Below, one piece after another: positions 27,307-36,294 of a stretch of DNA of 64,000 nucleotides (the first letter of the stretch is position 1; every line of letters begins with the position of its first letter). A program made the position numbers and the translations under genes. This DNA is from Phycisphaerales bacterium Planc_01 (GTDB lineage Bacteria; Planctomycetota; Phycisphaerae; Sedimentisphaerales; Anaerobacaceae): positions 62,001-126,000 of the forward strand of contig LVBB01000041.1 in assembly GCA_001603075.1 (NCBI GenBank), read 5' to 3'. The notes under the pieces were generated by a model. It made no database searches. It saw nothing but the letters and a program-made list of their open reading frames with translations, and was not told where the DNA came from.

Positions 27307-28838
27307 GAGCCATCGCCCCTTTCGACGGCTTCGATGGCGTCCAGCAGTCCATCGGTGGTGTACTCGGCGGCCGTCAGATCGACGCGCACACCGAGCTTGT
27401 CCAACTGCTCCGAGGTCACCGGGCCGATGGAGGCGACTTTCGCACGGCTCGCGTTGACCGCGTCCGGCGGGATCGCATCGAAGAAGTTCCGCGCCGCCGA
27501 CGGGCTGGCGAACGTCAGCCAGTCGATCTGCCCGCCCTCGATCTGGCGGCGCAGGGCTTCGACATCGCCGGTCTTCGGGACCGCCGTGTACAGCGGAACG
27601 TCCTCCACGGTCGCGCCGCCCTGCCTCAGGACATCCACCAGATCGTCCGTCGCCAGTTCCGAGCGCAGCGACAGCACCTTCTTGCCGTTCAGATTGGCGA
27701 ACGCAACGAGCTGCCGGCCCAGTTCGCGCCCGGTGAACACCGTGGGCACGAAGTCGGCCTTGATCCCGTACTGCGCCAGGGCCGCCGCGGTCTTGACGCC
27801 CAGCGTCGCCAGCCTGTTGGAGGCGAACACCCGTGCATCCTTGCCGAGGGCCGCCATTGCCTCGAAGAAGACCCGGACCCCGTTGGGACTGGTGAAGATC
27901 ACCCAGTCGTAGTCGCTCAGATGCGTCAGGACACGGAGGAACTCGTTGCCGTCCGTGAGCGGCTGGATCGCAATTGTGGAAAAGGCCACGGGATTACCGC
28001 CGCGATCGAGGATCTTCTTCGCGAACTCCGCGTTGCCCGCCGCATCGCGCGTGGCAACGATGGTCCTGCCGAACAGCGGCTGCTTCATGAACCAGTCCAG
28101 CTCGCTGTCGCCCTCGGCGGCGGCGCCGATGATGATCAGGGCGGGCGGCTCGATCTGCTCGGCCCGGCACACTTCGACGATCTCGTTCAGCGGCGCTCGC
28201 ACCACTCGCTGACCTGGCAACGTCGCGTTGGCGACCAGGGCCACCGGCGTCTCGGCCGCCCGACCGCAGGCCATCAGTCGCTCGGCGATCCGCCCCAGCG
28301 CACCGATGCCCATATAGAACACCAGCGTGCCGGGGAACCGGGCGAGCACCTCCCAGTCGATGTTGCTGTCTTCCTTGCCGTCGGCCTCGCGGCCTGTGAT
28401 GAACGCGACCTGCGAGCTGTACCGCCGGTCGGTCAGCATGATCCCGGTGTACTCCGAGGCGGCGATGGCAGCCGTGACGCCGGGCACGATCTCGAAGCCC
28501 ACGCCCACCTCATTCAGCGCGACCACCTCTTCTGTGACGCGTCCGAAGATGCATGGATCGCCGCCCTTGAGCCGCACCACGGTCTTGCCTTCGAGCGCCT
28601 TGGCGACGAGGGTCTGGTTGATCTGCTCCTGCGTAACCGAGCCCGGGCCGATCCGCTTGGGGACGTGGACAATCTCGGCATCGGGTCGGGCCAGTTCCAG
28701 CAATGCGGGATTGGCCAGTTTGTCGCAGAGGATGCAGTCGGCGATGCGGATCAGCTCGGCCCCGCGCAGGGTGATCAGGTCCGCCCGGCCCGGACCGGCG
28801 CCGACCAGGTACACAAAGCCCTTCTCAGGTTGTACCAT
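27303..28838 (-). CDS. cobA-hemD: Uroporphyrinogen-III C-methyltransferase / uroporphyrinogen-III synthase fusion
   Basis: This 511-residue protein has two enzymes. Residues about 8-250 are SUMT (CobA): VYLVGAGPGRADLITLRG, then VVRLKGGDPCIFGR, VPGVTAA and the YMGIG region. SUMT methylates uroporphyrinogen III toward siroheme and B12. Residues about 260-505 are HemD: IVATRDAAGNAEF, VIFTSPNGVRVFF, TFASPSAARNFF, and IGPVTSEQL, which closes hydroxymethylbilane to uroporphyrinogen III. The fusion is known in several phyla. It overlaps the hemC end by 14 bases. Confidence 0.93.
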   Translation of the reverse strand: MVQPEKGFVYLVGAGPGRADLITLRGAELIRIADCILCDKLANPALLELARPDAEIVHVPKRIGPGSVTQEQINQTLVAKALEGKTVVRLKGGDPCIFGRVTEEVVALNEVGVGFEIVPGVTAAIAASEYTGIMLTDRRYSSQVAFITGREADGKEDSNIDWEVLARFPGTLVFYMGIGALGRIAERLMACGRAAETPVALVANATLPGQRVVRAPLNEIVEVCRAEQIEPPALIIIGAAAEGDSELDWFMKQPLFGRTIVATRDAAGNAEFAKKILDRGGNPVAFSTIAIQPLTDGNEFLRVLTHLSDYDWVIFTSPNGVRVFFEAMAALGKDARVFASNRLATLGVKTAAALAQYGIKADFVPTVFTGRELGRQLVAFANLNGKKVLSLRSELATDDLVDVLRQGGATVEDVPLYTAVPKTGDVEALRRQIEGGQIDWLTFASPSAARNFFDAIPPDAVNASRAKVASIGPVTSEQLDKLGVRVDLTAAEYTTDGLLDAIEAVERGDGS

Positions 28839-29778
28839 CGCCCTTGTCCCTGTCCTTTTCCAGTTCGTCGAGGATCTCTTTTCCGCCGGCGTCGAGCAGG
28901 TCGCGCGCCACCTTCTGGCCCAGCTCATGCGGACGCGCCACCGGTCCGGCCATTCGCGACCGCAGCAGGCGGCGGCCGTTTGCATCGGCGATGAACGCCT
29001 CCAGAACCATCTCGTCGCCGGCCACTTCGGCATACGCCCCGACCGGGGCGTGACAGCCGCACTTCATCGCCGTGAGCACCTCGCGTTCGGCGTCGGTCGC
29101 CGCCCGCGCCAGGGGATCGTCCAGCGTTGCGACGATCTCGTTGGTCACCGCGTCATCGCAGCGGGTCTGTACGGCCAGGGCCCCTTGGGCCGGGGCGGGA
29201 AGGAAGCGGTGTGGATCGAAGACAAAGGAGATTTCAGCGGCTAGACCCAGCCGTTCGATGCCGGCACGCGCCAGAACGATCGCGTCCAGGTCCCCGTCGC
29301 GCAGTTTGCCGATGCGGGTCGGGACATTGCCCCGGATGGGGACCAGTTCGAGATCGCCCCGCAGGTGCCGCAGTTGGGCCCCCCGCCGCAGACTCGACGT
29401 GCCCACCCGCGCACCGACGCCAAGAGCATCCAGCGAATCGGCAGGCTCCCGGGCCAGCACGCAGTCTTCAGGATAGCGACGCCGGCAGACGGCCGCGACG
29501 ACCAGAGCCTCGCGCGGGCGCGTCGGCAGATCTTTGAAGCTGTGGACCGCGAAATCCGCTTCGCCCGCCAGCAAGACGTCTTCAAGCCGCGACGTGAAGA
29601 AGCCGGTGTCCTTAAGCTGCCAGAGGATCGTCTGCCGGTCGCGGTCGCCTTCGCTGGTCACCTGGCGGATTCGGACATCGACGTCGGGGTGTCGCTGCCG
29701 GATCGCGGCGATGACGCTCTGCGTCTGGACGACAGCCAGGTCGCCTCGACGCGTCGCAACGGTCAGGACCCGGCTCAT
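28825..29778 (-). CDS. hemC: Hydroxymethylbilane synthase
   Basis: HemC polymerises four porphobilinogens. The protein has 317 residues, starting at VATRRGDLAVVQTQ, with FAVHSFKDLPT, RVGTSSLRRGAQL and LPAPAQGALAVQ. The dipyrromethane cofactor is carried on the Cys of CGCHAPVG. The ATG at 29778 overlaps the hemA stop by 4 bases (ATGA). Confidence 0.95.
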   Translation of the reverse strand: MSRVLTVATRRGDLAVVQTQSVIAAIRQRHPDVDVRIRQVTSEGDRDRQTILWQLKDTGFFTSRLEDVLLAGEADFAVHSFKDLPTRPREALVVAAVCRRRYPEDCVLAREPADSLDALGVGARVGTSSLRRGAQLRHLRGDLELVPIRGNVPTRIGKLRDGDLDAIVLARAGIERLGLAAEISFVFDPHRFLPAPAQGALAVQTRCDDAVTNEIVATLDDPLARAATDAEREVLTAMKCGCHAPVGAYAEVAGDEMVLEAFIADANGRRLLRSRMAGPVARPHELGQKVARDLLDAGGKEILDELEKDRDKGDGTT

Positions 29779-31046
29779 TGGCCGCCCTTGTCTTGTGCGA
29801 GAAACATCCGGTTGATCAGATCGACGGCCTGGAGCTGCTCGACTGTCGGCTCGCCGGCGCCGTCCTTGATAATGCTGATCGGCCCGTGCAGGACCTTCTT
29901 GACCAGCGACTCGGCGAACGCCTGGAGCTTGTCGGCATTGCCGTCGCCGAAATCGCCGGCATAGCGTCGGGCCTCGCTGCGGGCCAGATCGAGTCCGGCC
30001 TGCGTCAGTTTCGCGATCACGGGAACCAGATCGAGCGACTCGTACCACTGCGAGAACACACCGACGAACTCCTCGACGATGGCGCGGGCCTTGGGCACTT
30101 CGCGGCTGCGCTTGTCGCGGTTGGCGTCAATCTGACCGTTGAGGTCGTCAATATTGTAGAGCGTCACGAAGTCGAAGCGTTCCATCGCCGGATCGATGTC
30201 GCGCGGCACCGCGATATCGACGATCAGCAGCGGCTTGGTCCGCCCGGACAAATGCCACGCTGTGTTGTCATACGTCAGGATCGGCTCGGCCGCCGCCGTC
30301 GAGCCGACGATCAGATCGACGTCGCCAAGCTGCTCGCCGATCTCGGCCAGACCGATCGCCTTGGCCGTGCCGAAACGGCGGGCCATCGCCCGCGCCTTCT
30401 CCGCGTCCCGATTGGCAATCACCAGATTGGACAGGCCCGCCTTGATCAGATAGCGGACCACCAGTTCGGCGTTCTCGCCGGCCCCGATCACCAGCGCCCG
30501 GGCGCGGCGCAGATTCACCTTGTCTCGCGCCAGCTCGACGGCCGCCAGACCGATGGAGACGGCCCCGCAGTTGATGTCGGTATGCGTACGAACGGCTTTG
30601 CCGGCGCGAAACGCGTGGTGGAAGAGCCTATGGAAGATCAGCTTGCTCATCCGCGCTTCAAGCGATTCGGTGTAGGCGGCCTTGACCTGGGCCAGGATCT
30701 GGTTCTCGCCGACCATCTGGGAATCCAGTCCGGCGGCGACCTCGAACAGGTGACGGGCCACGTCGATCCCCGTCGTCTGGTGCCCGTGTTCGGCCCAGAC
30801 GCCGGCGGCCCCGGGGCCCTGCGAGGCGAGCAAATCGCCCAAAAGGGCCCGGCAGTCGCAGTCCTTCTTGGCGTAAAGGTAGAATTCCAGCCGGTTACAG
30901 GTCTGGAGGATCACCGCCTCCTGCACAGCGTCGCTGCGGTGCAGGGCCTTGAGCAGCCCCTGCCGCTGCTCGGGCGAAAAGGTGACCTTCTCCCGCAGTT
31001 CCACGGGGCAGTCGTGATACGTCAGATTGTCCAAAACCAGCTTCAT
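29775..31046 (-). CDS. hemA: Glutamyl-tRNA reductase
   Basis: HemA converts Glu-tRNA to glutamate-1-semialdehyde, the first step of the C5 pathway. The 423-residue protein has the catalytic Cys50 in LQTCNRLEFY, the QMVGENQILAQVK block, the NADPH domain motif ALVIGAGENAELVVRYL, and a C-terminal dimerisation helix region. It is the first gene of the tetrapyrrole operon. Confidence 0.95.
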   Translation of the reverse strand: MKLVLDNLTYHDCPVELREKVTFSPEQRQGLLKALHRSDAVQEAVILQTCNRLEFYLYAKKDCDCRALLGDLLASQGPGAAGVWAEHGHQTTGIDVARHLFEVAAGLDSQMVGENQILAQVKAAYTESLEARMSKLIFHRLFHHAFRAGKAVRTHTDINCGAVSIGLAAVELARDKVNLRRARALVIGAGENAELVVRYLIKAGLSNLVIANRDAEKARAMARRFGTAKAIGLAEIGEQLGDVDLIVGSTAAAEPILTYDNTAWHLSGRTKPLLIVDIAVPRDIDPAMERFDFVTLYNIDDLNGQIDANRDKRSREVPKARAIVEEFVGVFSQWYESLDLVPVIAKLTQAGLDLARSEARRYAGDFGDGNADKLQAFAESLVKKVLHGPISIIKDGAGEPTVEQLQAVDLINRMFLAQDKGGQ

Positions 31047-31088
31047 GCGACGGTCGAATCCGGGAAGACAGCCATTACCGAACTATAC

Positions 31089-31117
31089 AGTGTAGCAGCC
31101 CGAGGGTTCTCCATCAA
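31089..31117 (-). promoter_or_regulatory. Promoter of the hem operon
   Basis: On the minus strand: TTGATG (31117-31112), 17-nt spacer, TACACT (31094-31089). A TATAGT just downstream may be an alternative -10. The hemA start is about 35 bases beyond the expected transcription start. Confidence 0.5.
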
Positions 31118-31228
31118 GCGTTCAGCGCCGGGCGGAGCACGCGATCCATCACCAAGAGCCTATTGACAACCCATCACCGATGCGGTAATCATCAGGAAAT
31201 CACCTAACCCTTTTTGGAGGAACGCAAC

Positions 31229-32236
31229 ATGAGACGCGGAACGTTTTCCAAGGCCAGTCTGTGTATGTGCCTGCTGACAGCCACCCTGTTGACGGCGCCT
31301 GCCTGGGCCCAGCCGCCCGGCGGACGCGGGATCTTCGGCGACTGGCAGGTCAAGATCCCCTTCGGCGAGCGGCAGATGGACGTGATCCTGTCGTTTGCCC
31401 CGGCCGGCGAGGGCATCTGGGCCGGACAGTGGATCAGCGCCTGGGGCATGAACGAACTGAAGGACGTGCAATTCGAGGACGGCAAGCTCCGCTTCGTCCA
31501 CGTCGCCCGCTTCGGCGACGACGAGTACACCTCCACCTTCAAGGGCACGATCGAAGAAGACAAGCTCACTGGTGTCCTCTCCGGCGAACAGGGCGACGCG
31601 GATGTCGCGGGCCGGCGCAGCCCCCGCACCAGCCCGGCGGCCGGCCGATGGGAGATGAAGTACACCCTCGGCGACCGGGAGGTGACCAGCGTGCTGGCCG
31701 TCAGGCCCGACGCCGAAGGCCGACTCGGCGCCAAGTGGGAGAGCCAGTGGGGCGAGCATGAGATCACCGACTTTGCCGTCGAGCGTCGCACCATCCGCTT
31801 CCGCCGAAAGAGCAAGATCCAGGACCGCCAGTGGGAATCGACGTTCGAGGGGACCCTGGAGGGTGACGACCTGACCGGCACGATCAAGTCCGAGATGGGC
31901 GACGTCGAGGTTCGGGGCGTCCGGCTGGGCGCTGCGGTGATCGGCACATGGAACCTCGATGTCACCGGCGAATGGGGCACGGTCAAACAGCGGCTGCTCG
32001 TCCATCCCGATATGACCGGCCTGTACGGAACGATCCCCGTCAAGAAGATCGAGCTGAAGGACGGCAAGCTGACGTTCGGTCTGGTCGTGCCGTTCGGCGA
32101 CGACGAGTTCACAATGGACTTCGCCGGCAAGATCGACGACACCAAGCTGACCGGCCAGATGACCACCTCGCGCGGCAGCCAGGAGATCAAGGGTGTCAAG
32201 GTCGTCCGTCGGGGCCGACGGCCGGGCAATATGTAA
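31229..32236 (+). CDS. Secreted protein with three tandem beta-sheet repeats
   Basis: This 335-residue exported protein has a signal peptide (about 1-27, ending TAPAWAQ). Three related units of about 95-105 residues follow. Each has a W-rich start (GDWQVKIPFGER, GRWEMKYTLGDR, GTWNLDVTGEWG), a middle LKDVQFEDGKLRF- or IELKDGKLTF-type strand, and a F(K/E/A)G-x-(I/L)-x-(E/G)D-x-LTG motif (FKGTIEEDKLTG, FEGTLEGDDLTG, FAGKIDDTKLTG). The pattern suggests a lipocalin- or calycin-like beta structure. The function is unknown. TTTGGAGG lies 8 bases before the ATG, and a strong terminator follows. Confidence 0.8.
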   Translation: MRRGTFSKASLCMCLLTATLLTAPAWAQPPGGRGIFGDWQVKIPFGERQMDVILSFAPAGEGIWAGQWISAWGMNELKDVQFEDGKLRFVHVARFGDDEYTSTFKGTIEEDKLTGVLSGEQGDADVAGRRSPRTSPAAGRWEMKYTLGDREVTSVLAVRPDAEGRLGAKWESQWGEHEITDFAVERRTIRFRRKSKIQDRQWESTFEGTLEGDDLTGTIKSEMGDVEVRGVRLGAAVIGTWNLDVTGEWGTVKQRLLVHPDMTGLYGTIPVKKIELKDGKLTFGLVVPFGDDEFTMDFAGKIDDTKLTGQMTTSRGSQEIKGVKVVRRGRRPGNM

Positions 32237-32254
32237 CCGCGATGCGGCATCCAT

Positions 32255-32283
32255 GCCTGCCGGCGCCAGCGCCGGCAGGCTTT
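32255..32283 (+). terminator. Terminator after the three-repeat protein gene
   Basis: GCCTGCCGGCGC (32255-32266) pairs perfectly with GCGCCGGCAGGC (32269-32280), followed by TTTCTCC. Confidence 0.7.
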
Positions 32284-32384
32284 CTCCCGTCGGCCGGCGG
32301 CACTCCGGGCAGTGTCTGTGCGCGGCACCCACATCGTCCGGGCGGGATCTCCGCAGAAATACTGACACCGACAGACAAAACCAC

Positions 32385-32414
32385 TTGGCAGGACCGGACG
32401 CACCGTGCTATAGT
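32385..32414 (+). promoter_or_regulatory. Candidate promoter for the EIIA gene
   Basis: TTGGCA (32385-32390), 18-nt spacer, TATAGT (32409-32414). The coding start is at 32472. Confidence 0.5.
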
Positions 32415-32471
32415 GCGGCACTTGTTGGCCATGACATGTTGCCGAATCTTCCTTCTTTGGTCGCACGAACC

Positions 32472-32930
32472 ATGATTCTGACACAAATACTGCAACCGAA
32501 TTCAGTCAAGGTTCCGCTGAAGGGCACCGACAAGAACGCCGTCATCAGCGAACTGGTGAACCTCCTCGATGAGAACGGGCTGCTCGTGAACAAGAACGTC
32601 GCCATGGAGGCGGTCTTCACCCGGGAGAAAACCCGCAGCACGGGGATCGGGTCGGGGATCGGCATCCCGCACGGCAAGTGCAACGCCGTGAAGGACCTGG
32701 TCATGGCGCTGGGCGTCTCGCGCGAGCCGATCGAGTTTCAGAGCGTCGACGGCAAGCCCGTCTCAATCGTGATCCTGCTGATCAGCCCGCTCGACCAGAC
32801 CGGTCCTCACATCCAGGCCCTGGCCCGGATCAGCCGGCTGATGCTCGATGCCGCGTTCAAGAGCGCGTTGGAACAGGCCCCGTCGGCGGAGGTCGCCTAC
32901 AAGCTGCTCAGCGAACGGGAAAACGAGTAA
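32472..32930 (+). CDS. PTS EIIA domain protein, fructose/nitrogen-regulatory type
   Basis: This 152-residue single-domain EIIA carries the phospho-acceptor His67 in GIGIPHGKC. The N-terminal ILTQILQPNSVKVPLKGTDK and the C-terminal HIQALARISRLM helix match the PtsN/EIIA-Fru fold. No EIIB, EIIC, HPr or enzyme I is in the window, so the role is more likely regulatory than transport. The ATG was chosen because family similarity begins there, although the ribosome site is weak. It converges with the glucan phosphorylase gene. Confidence 0.88.
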   Translation: MILTQILQPNSVKVPLKGTDKNAVISELVNLLDENGLLVNKNVAMEAVFTREKTRSTGIGSGIGIPHGKCNAVKDLVMALGVSREPIEFQSVDGKPVSIVILLISPLDQTGPHIQALARISRLMLDAAFKSALEQAPSAEVAYKLLSERENE

Positions 32931-32985
32931 GATCTCCGAATCGCAAGGCCCAGTCGCACCTTCAAGGTCGGAACTCGTCAATCCC

Positions 32986-35586
32986 TTATCCCTTTTCCCA
33001 CAGGATCAGGCCGAGATCGTAGGGATTGACCTGGTCGGGGTGGTTCGGCAGCACGCGGACGGCCACACCATGCTGGCCGGTCGTCGTACAGGCCATCGAG
33101 CCGGTGAACCAGTGCTCTCCATCGTCTCCGACCCTCTGCTGGTGCCTCATCGGCACGGGCGAGCCCTCCTGAATGTTGCCCCAGGAATCGGTCGGTCCGG
33201 AATACAGCTCGACGCAGACGTCCTCGGGCCGGACATGGCCCAGCTTGACCAGGGCGCGAACGTTCAGTTCCGTGCCGACCTTCAGTTGCGGCTGACGCGG
33301 GTTCAACTGCTCGTCCGACGGGCCGTCGTTGACCTGGACCGTCACGTCCTTGACGGCGAATTGCGGCCAGGCCTCGCGAATCTCTGATTTCCAGCGGCTG
33401 AAGGCCTTGGCCCGCGTCATCGCCTCGGCCGCCAGGTAACGATAGCGCGCCGCCGCCGGGTTGTAGAACCGGCGTACGTACTCGGCCACCATGCGATGTG
33501 TGTTGAAGCGAGGCGCGACCCACTTGATGGTCGCTTTCATCTTCCCGATCCAGGCGCGTGGCAGATCGTCGGCAGTGCGAGTGTAATACAGCGGCACCAC
33601 CTCGTTCTCGAGAATGCTGTAGATCGCCTGGGCCTCGACCATGTCCTGGTAGTCCTGGCTCTGGTAGTCCTGCCCGTCGCCGATGACCCAGCCACCCTCG
33701 GGGATGTAACCCTCGGGCCACCAGCCGTCCAGCGTACTCATGTTCAGCACGCCGTTAACGGCCGCCTTCATCCCGCTGGTGCCGCTGGCCTCCATCGGGC
33801 GACGCGGGTTGTTCAGCCAGACGTCGACGCCGCGGACGAGGAAGCGCGCCACGTCCATGTCGTAATCTTCCAGGAAAACGATGCGGCGGCGTACAGTCTC
33901 CTCCGAAGCGAAATGGATGATGTGGCGAATGATCTCCTTGCCGCCGGTGTCCTTGGGATGGGCCTTGCCGGCGAAAATGAACTGGACCGGACGGTCCGGA
34001 TCGTTCAGCAGTCGGGCCAGACGTTTGGCGTCTTTGAGCAGCAGGTCGCCCCGCTTGTACGAGGCGAAACGCCGGGCGAAGCCGATTGTCAGGACCTTCG
34101 GGTCGAGGACCTCCTCCGCCTGCCGCAACTCACCATGACAGCGCCCGCGACGCTGCATCTGCGCCATCAGACGCTTGCGGGCGAACACGATCAGGCGGTC
34201 CTTGCAGCGCTGGTGCGCGCTCCACAATTCCTCGTCGGGGATCTGATCCGTCTGGTCCCACACCGACTTGTCGAAGACGCTCTCGGACCAGGAGGGGCCC
34301 AGATACCGCTGGTACAGACCGCCGATCTCCTCCGACAGCCACGTCTTGAGGTGGATGCCGTTGGTGATCGAGATGATCGGGACTTCCTTCTCCGGGATTC
34401 CCGGCCACAGCGAGCCCCACACCTCGCGCGAGATCTGCCCGTGCAACTTGCTGACGCCGTTGACGTAGCCGCTCAGCCGGATGGCCAGCACCGGCATCTT
34501 GAACGGTTCGCTCTCGTCGTCCGGCAGCATCCGTCCCAGGGACAGGAACTGCGTGCGGTTGACGCCCAGATGCGGGAAGTAGCTTCCGAAGTATTTGTCC
34601 ATCAATTCCACGCCGAACTCGTCGAGCCCGGCCTTGACCAGCGTGTGGACCGTGAAGACGTTGCCCGAACGCGTCGCCTCCACCGCCTCGTCGAACGTCA
34701 TGTTCTTGGCGTTGCGCAGTTGGCGAATCCGCTCGAGGGCCATGAAAGCGGCGTGTCCCTCGTTCATGTGACAGACCGTCGGCTCGATCCCCATCGCCAG
34801 CAGGGCTTTGAGGCCGCCGATGCCGAGCAGGATCTCCTGTCGGATGCGCAGCTCGCGGTCGCCGCCGTAAAGGTTGCTGGTGATCATGCGGTCGACCGAC
34901 GAGTTGGGGGCGATGTTGCTGTCGAGAAGATACAGCTTGATCCGACCGACGCTGACGCACCAGATCTGCGCCTGGACGCTGCGGCCGGGGTATTCGACGC
35001 TGATCGTCAGGGGCCGGCCGCTCTCCTTGCGGACCAGTTCGATCGGCATGTTGAACGCATCGTTCTCGACGTACGCTTCCTGTTGCCAGCCGTCGATGTT
35101 CAGGTGCTGGCGGAAGTAACCCTTCTGGTACATCAGGCCGACGCCGACCAGCGGGACCCCGAGATCCGAGGCGCTCTTGAGATGGTCGCCGGCCAGAATT
35201 CCCAGCCCGCCGGAGTAGATCGGAAGACATTCGTGCAGGCCGAATTCGGCGCTGAAGTACGCCACGACCGGCTGGGTCGTCTGCGGACAGACCTTGTCAT
35301 ACCACGTCGAGGACGACAGATACGACCGCAAGGCGTCCGCCGCCTGTTTCAGTTCGTTCAGGAAGCTCTCGTTGCGGGCCAGCGCCTGCAAACGCGTCTG
35401 CGAAACGCTGCCCAGCAGCTTCACCGGATTGTGGCCGCACGCCACCCACAGATTCGCATCGATCCGTCGAAACAGCTCGACCACCTGCGGGTTCCAGGCC
35501 CAGAACATGTTTCTCGCGACGTAGTCCAGCTCCTGCAGGGACTGTGGCAACGCTGGCAAAACGGTGAAGTTACGAACGCTCGGCAT
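32986..35586 (-). CDS. glgP: Alpha-glucan phosphorylase
   Basis: This 866-residue enzyme of the short GT35 branch has an N-terminal DUF3417-type helical domain (about 10-110, LDYVARNMFWAWNPQVVELF). It releases glucose-1-phosphate from glycogen or maltodextrin. Conserved blocks are VAYFSAEFGLHECLPIYSGG, CHMNEGHAAF, TNGIHLKTW and FARRFASYKRGDLLL. SGTSGMKAAVNG carries the pyridoxal-phosphate Lys. The C-terminal 170 residues form an extra beta domain, as in this branch. GAGGAG precedes the ATG. It probably works with the GH13 enzyme at 22691-24469. Confidence 0.92.
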   Translation of the reverse strand: MPSVRNFTVLPALPQSLQELDYVARNMFWAWNPQVVELFRRIDANLWVACGHNPVKLLGSVSQTRLQALARNESFLNELKQAADALRSYLSSSTWYDKVCPQTTQPVVAYFSAEFGLHECLPIYSGGLGILAGDHLKSASDLGVPLVGVGLMYQKGYFRQHLNIDGWQQEAYVENDAFNMPIELVRKESGRPLTISVEYPGRSVQAQIWCVSVGRIKLYLLDSNIAPNSSVDRMITSNLYGGDRELRIRQEILLGIGGLKALLAMGIEPTVCHMNEGHAAFMALERIRQLRNAKNMTFDEAVEATRSGNVFTVHTLVKAGLDEFGVELMDKYFGSYFPHLGVNRTQFLSLGRMLPDDESEPFKMPVLAIRLSGYVNGVSKLHGQISREVWGSLWPGIPEKEVPIISITNGIHLKTWLSEEIGGLYQRYLGPSWSESVFDKSVWDQTDQIPDEELWSAHQRCKDRLIVFARKRLMAQMQRRGRCHGELRQAEEVLDPKVLTIGFARRFASYKRGDLLLKDAKRLARLLNDPDRPVQFIFAGKAHPKDTGGKEIIRHIIHFASEETVRRRIVFLEDYDMDVARFLVRGVDVWLNNPRRPMEASGTSGMKAAVNGVLNMSTLDGWWPEGYIPEGGWVIGDGQDYQSQDYQDMVEAQAIYSILENEVVPLYYTRTADDLPRAWIGKMKATIKWVAPRFNTHRMVAEYVRRFYNPAAARYRYLAAEAMTRAKAFSRWKSEIREAWPQFAVKDVTVQVNDGPSDEQLNPRQPQLKVGTELNVRALVKLGHVRPEDVCVELYSGPTDSWGNIQEGSPVPMRHQQRVGDDGEHWFTGSMACTTTGQHGVAVRVLPNHPDQVNPYDLGLILWEKG

Positions 35587-35771
35587 TTCTACTCCTCACT
35601 AAGTCAATTCATCCTGATGCGAAGGCGCCGCACGGGCGAAGCAGGCCGTCACAGTCTCATCGGCAAATCCATCGACCGGCTTAACCGCAAAACCCCCAAG
35701 TCGCTGTAGCCTTTCGGCCCTCGAACGTCCGACAAGCTCGAACGCCCCGCCGCTGATACCCGAACCAATAA

Positions 35772-35799
35772 AAAAAGGCCTGTACAGACAGGCCTTTTT
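35772..35799 (-). terminator. Strong terminator of the small RNA
   Basis: AAAAAGGCCTGT-ctgt-ACAGGCCTTTTTT on the minus strand. The stem is perfect and flanked by A and T tracts, so it could work in both directions. Confidence 0.9.
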
Positions 35800-36003
35800 A
35801 TCTATTGCCAGCTCACCTCCACCTGTGCCGTAAGAATGGCTTTTGAAGAGAACCCATTACTGCAAGGTGGGCAATCGTTGCTCGCGTTCGAACGTCCTAT
35901 CGAGTAGGCATGTCCGACCCGGCGAGACCTGACTTCCCTCAGAACGGGTATCGGTTCTTTCAACAGTACGCATTCTCAACGGGCACTGCAGGGGTCAGCC
36001 CGC
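35772..36003 (-). ncRNA. Structured small RNA, 6S-like candidate
   Basis: A transcript of about 230 nt is predicted from its own promoter to its own terminator, with no open frame of note. It folds into one long rod. Reading 5' to 3', GTGCCCGT pairs with ACGGCAC, AGAATG with CATTCT, and TTGAAAGAACC with GGTTCTCTTCAA. A large central bubble follows, then CTCGC with GCGAG, CGGAC with GTTCG, and the apical CCTA-ctcga-TAGG. A single rod with a central bubble is the hallmark of 6S RNA (ssrS), which binds RNA polymerase. I have not matched conserved 6S sequence blocks, so the name is tentative. That it is a stable RNA gene is better supported. Confidence 0.6.
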
Positions 36004-36009
36004 AATTCT

Positions 36010-36038
36010 CTTATACCAGATGCGGATGCGTTCGTCAA
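36010..36038 (-). promoter_or_regulatory. Promoter of the small RNA
   Basis: On the minus strand: TTGACG (36038-36033), 17-nt spacer, TATAAG (36015-36010). Transcription should begin near 36003, exactly where the rod structure starts. Confidence 0.75.
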
Positions 36039-36294
36039 GGAAATAGCCCTGAATGCCGACGGGCCCCCAGGACGTCCTTGCCCACACACCCACAGTTCTT
36101 ATCGACCGATTCGCCCGCCGAACTGAAGAAAATCCGCGTGCAGAAGAACACGCGGTGCCTCATCGCCGGCCGACGCGCACAGACAGCCGCGCGGCAGGGC
36201 CGGGGCGCAGCAGATTCCGGGACCACAAACGCAAACAGGGGGACACCACAGACGTGAACGGCAAGATCGCGGCGGTCGATGGACGACCGGGGAC

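Larger units (their letters stand above)
35587..36294. other. Intergenic region around the small RNA
   Basis: No protein gene is supported here. It holds the small RNA, its promoter and its terminator on the minus strand. 36040-36294 shows no further structure that I can name. Confidence 0.5.

Noticed and set aside
33496-35709. 737-residue plus-strand open frame
   Set aside because: It is antisense to the alpha-glucan phosphorylase and shows no recognisable domain.
35801-36003. RNase P RNA or SRP RNA
   Set aside because: The stretch GAGGGAAGTCAGG resembles the RNase P GAGGAAAGTC block. However, the transcript is far too short, and the matching 3' block and pseudoknot partners are absent. 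The SRP GGAAG/AGCAG loop is also absent.
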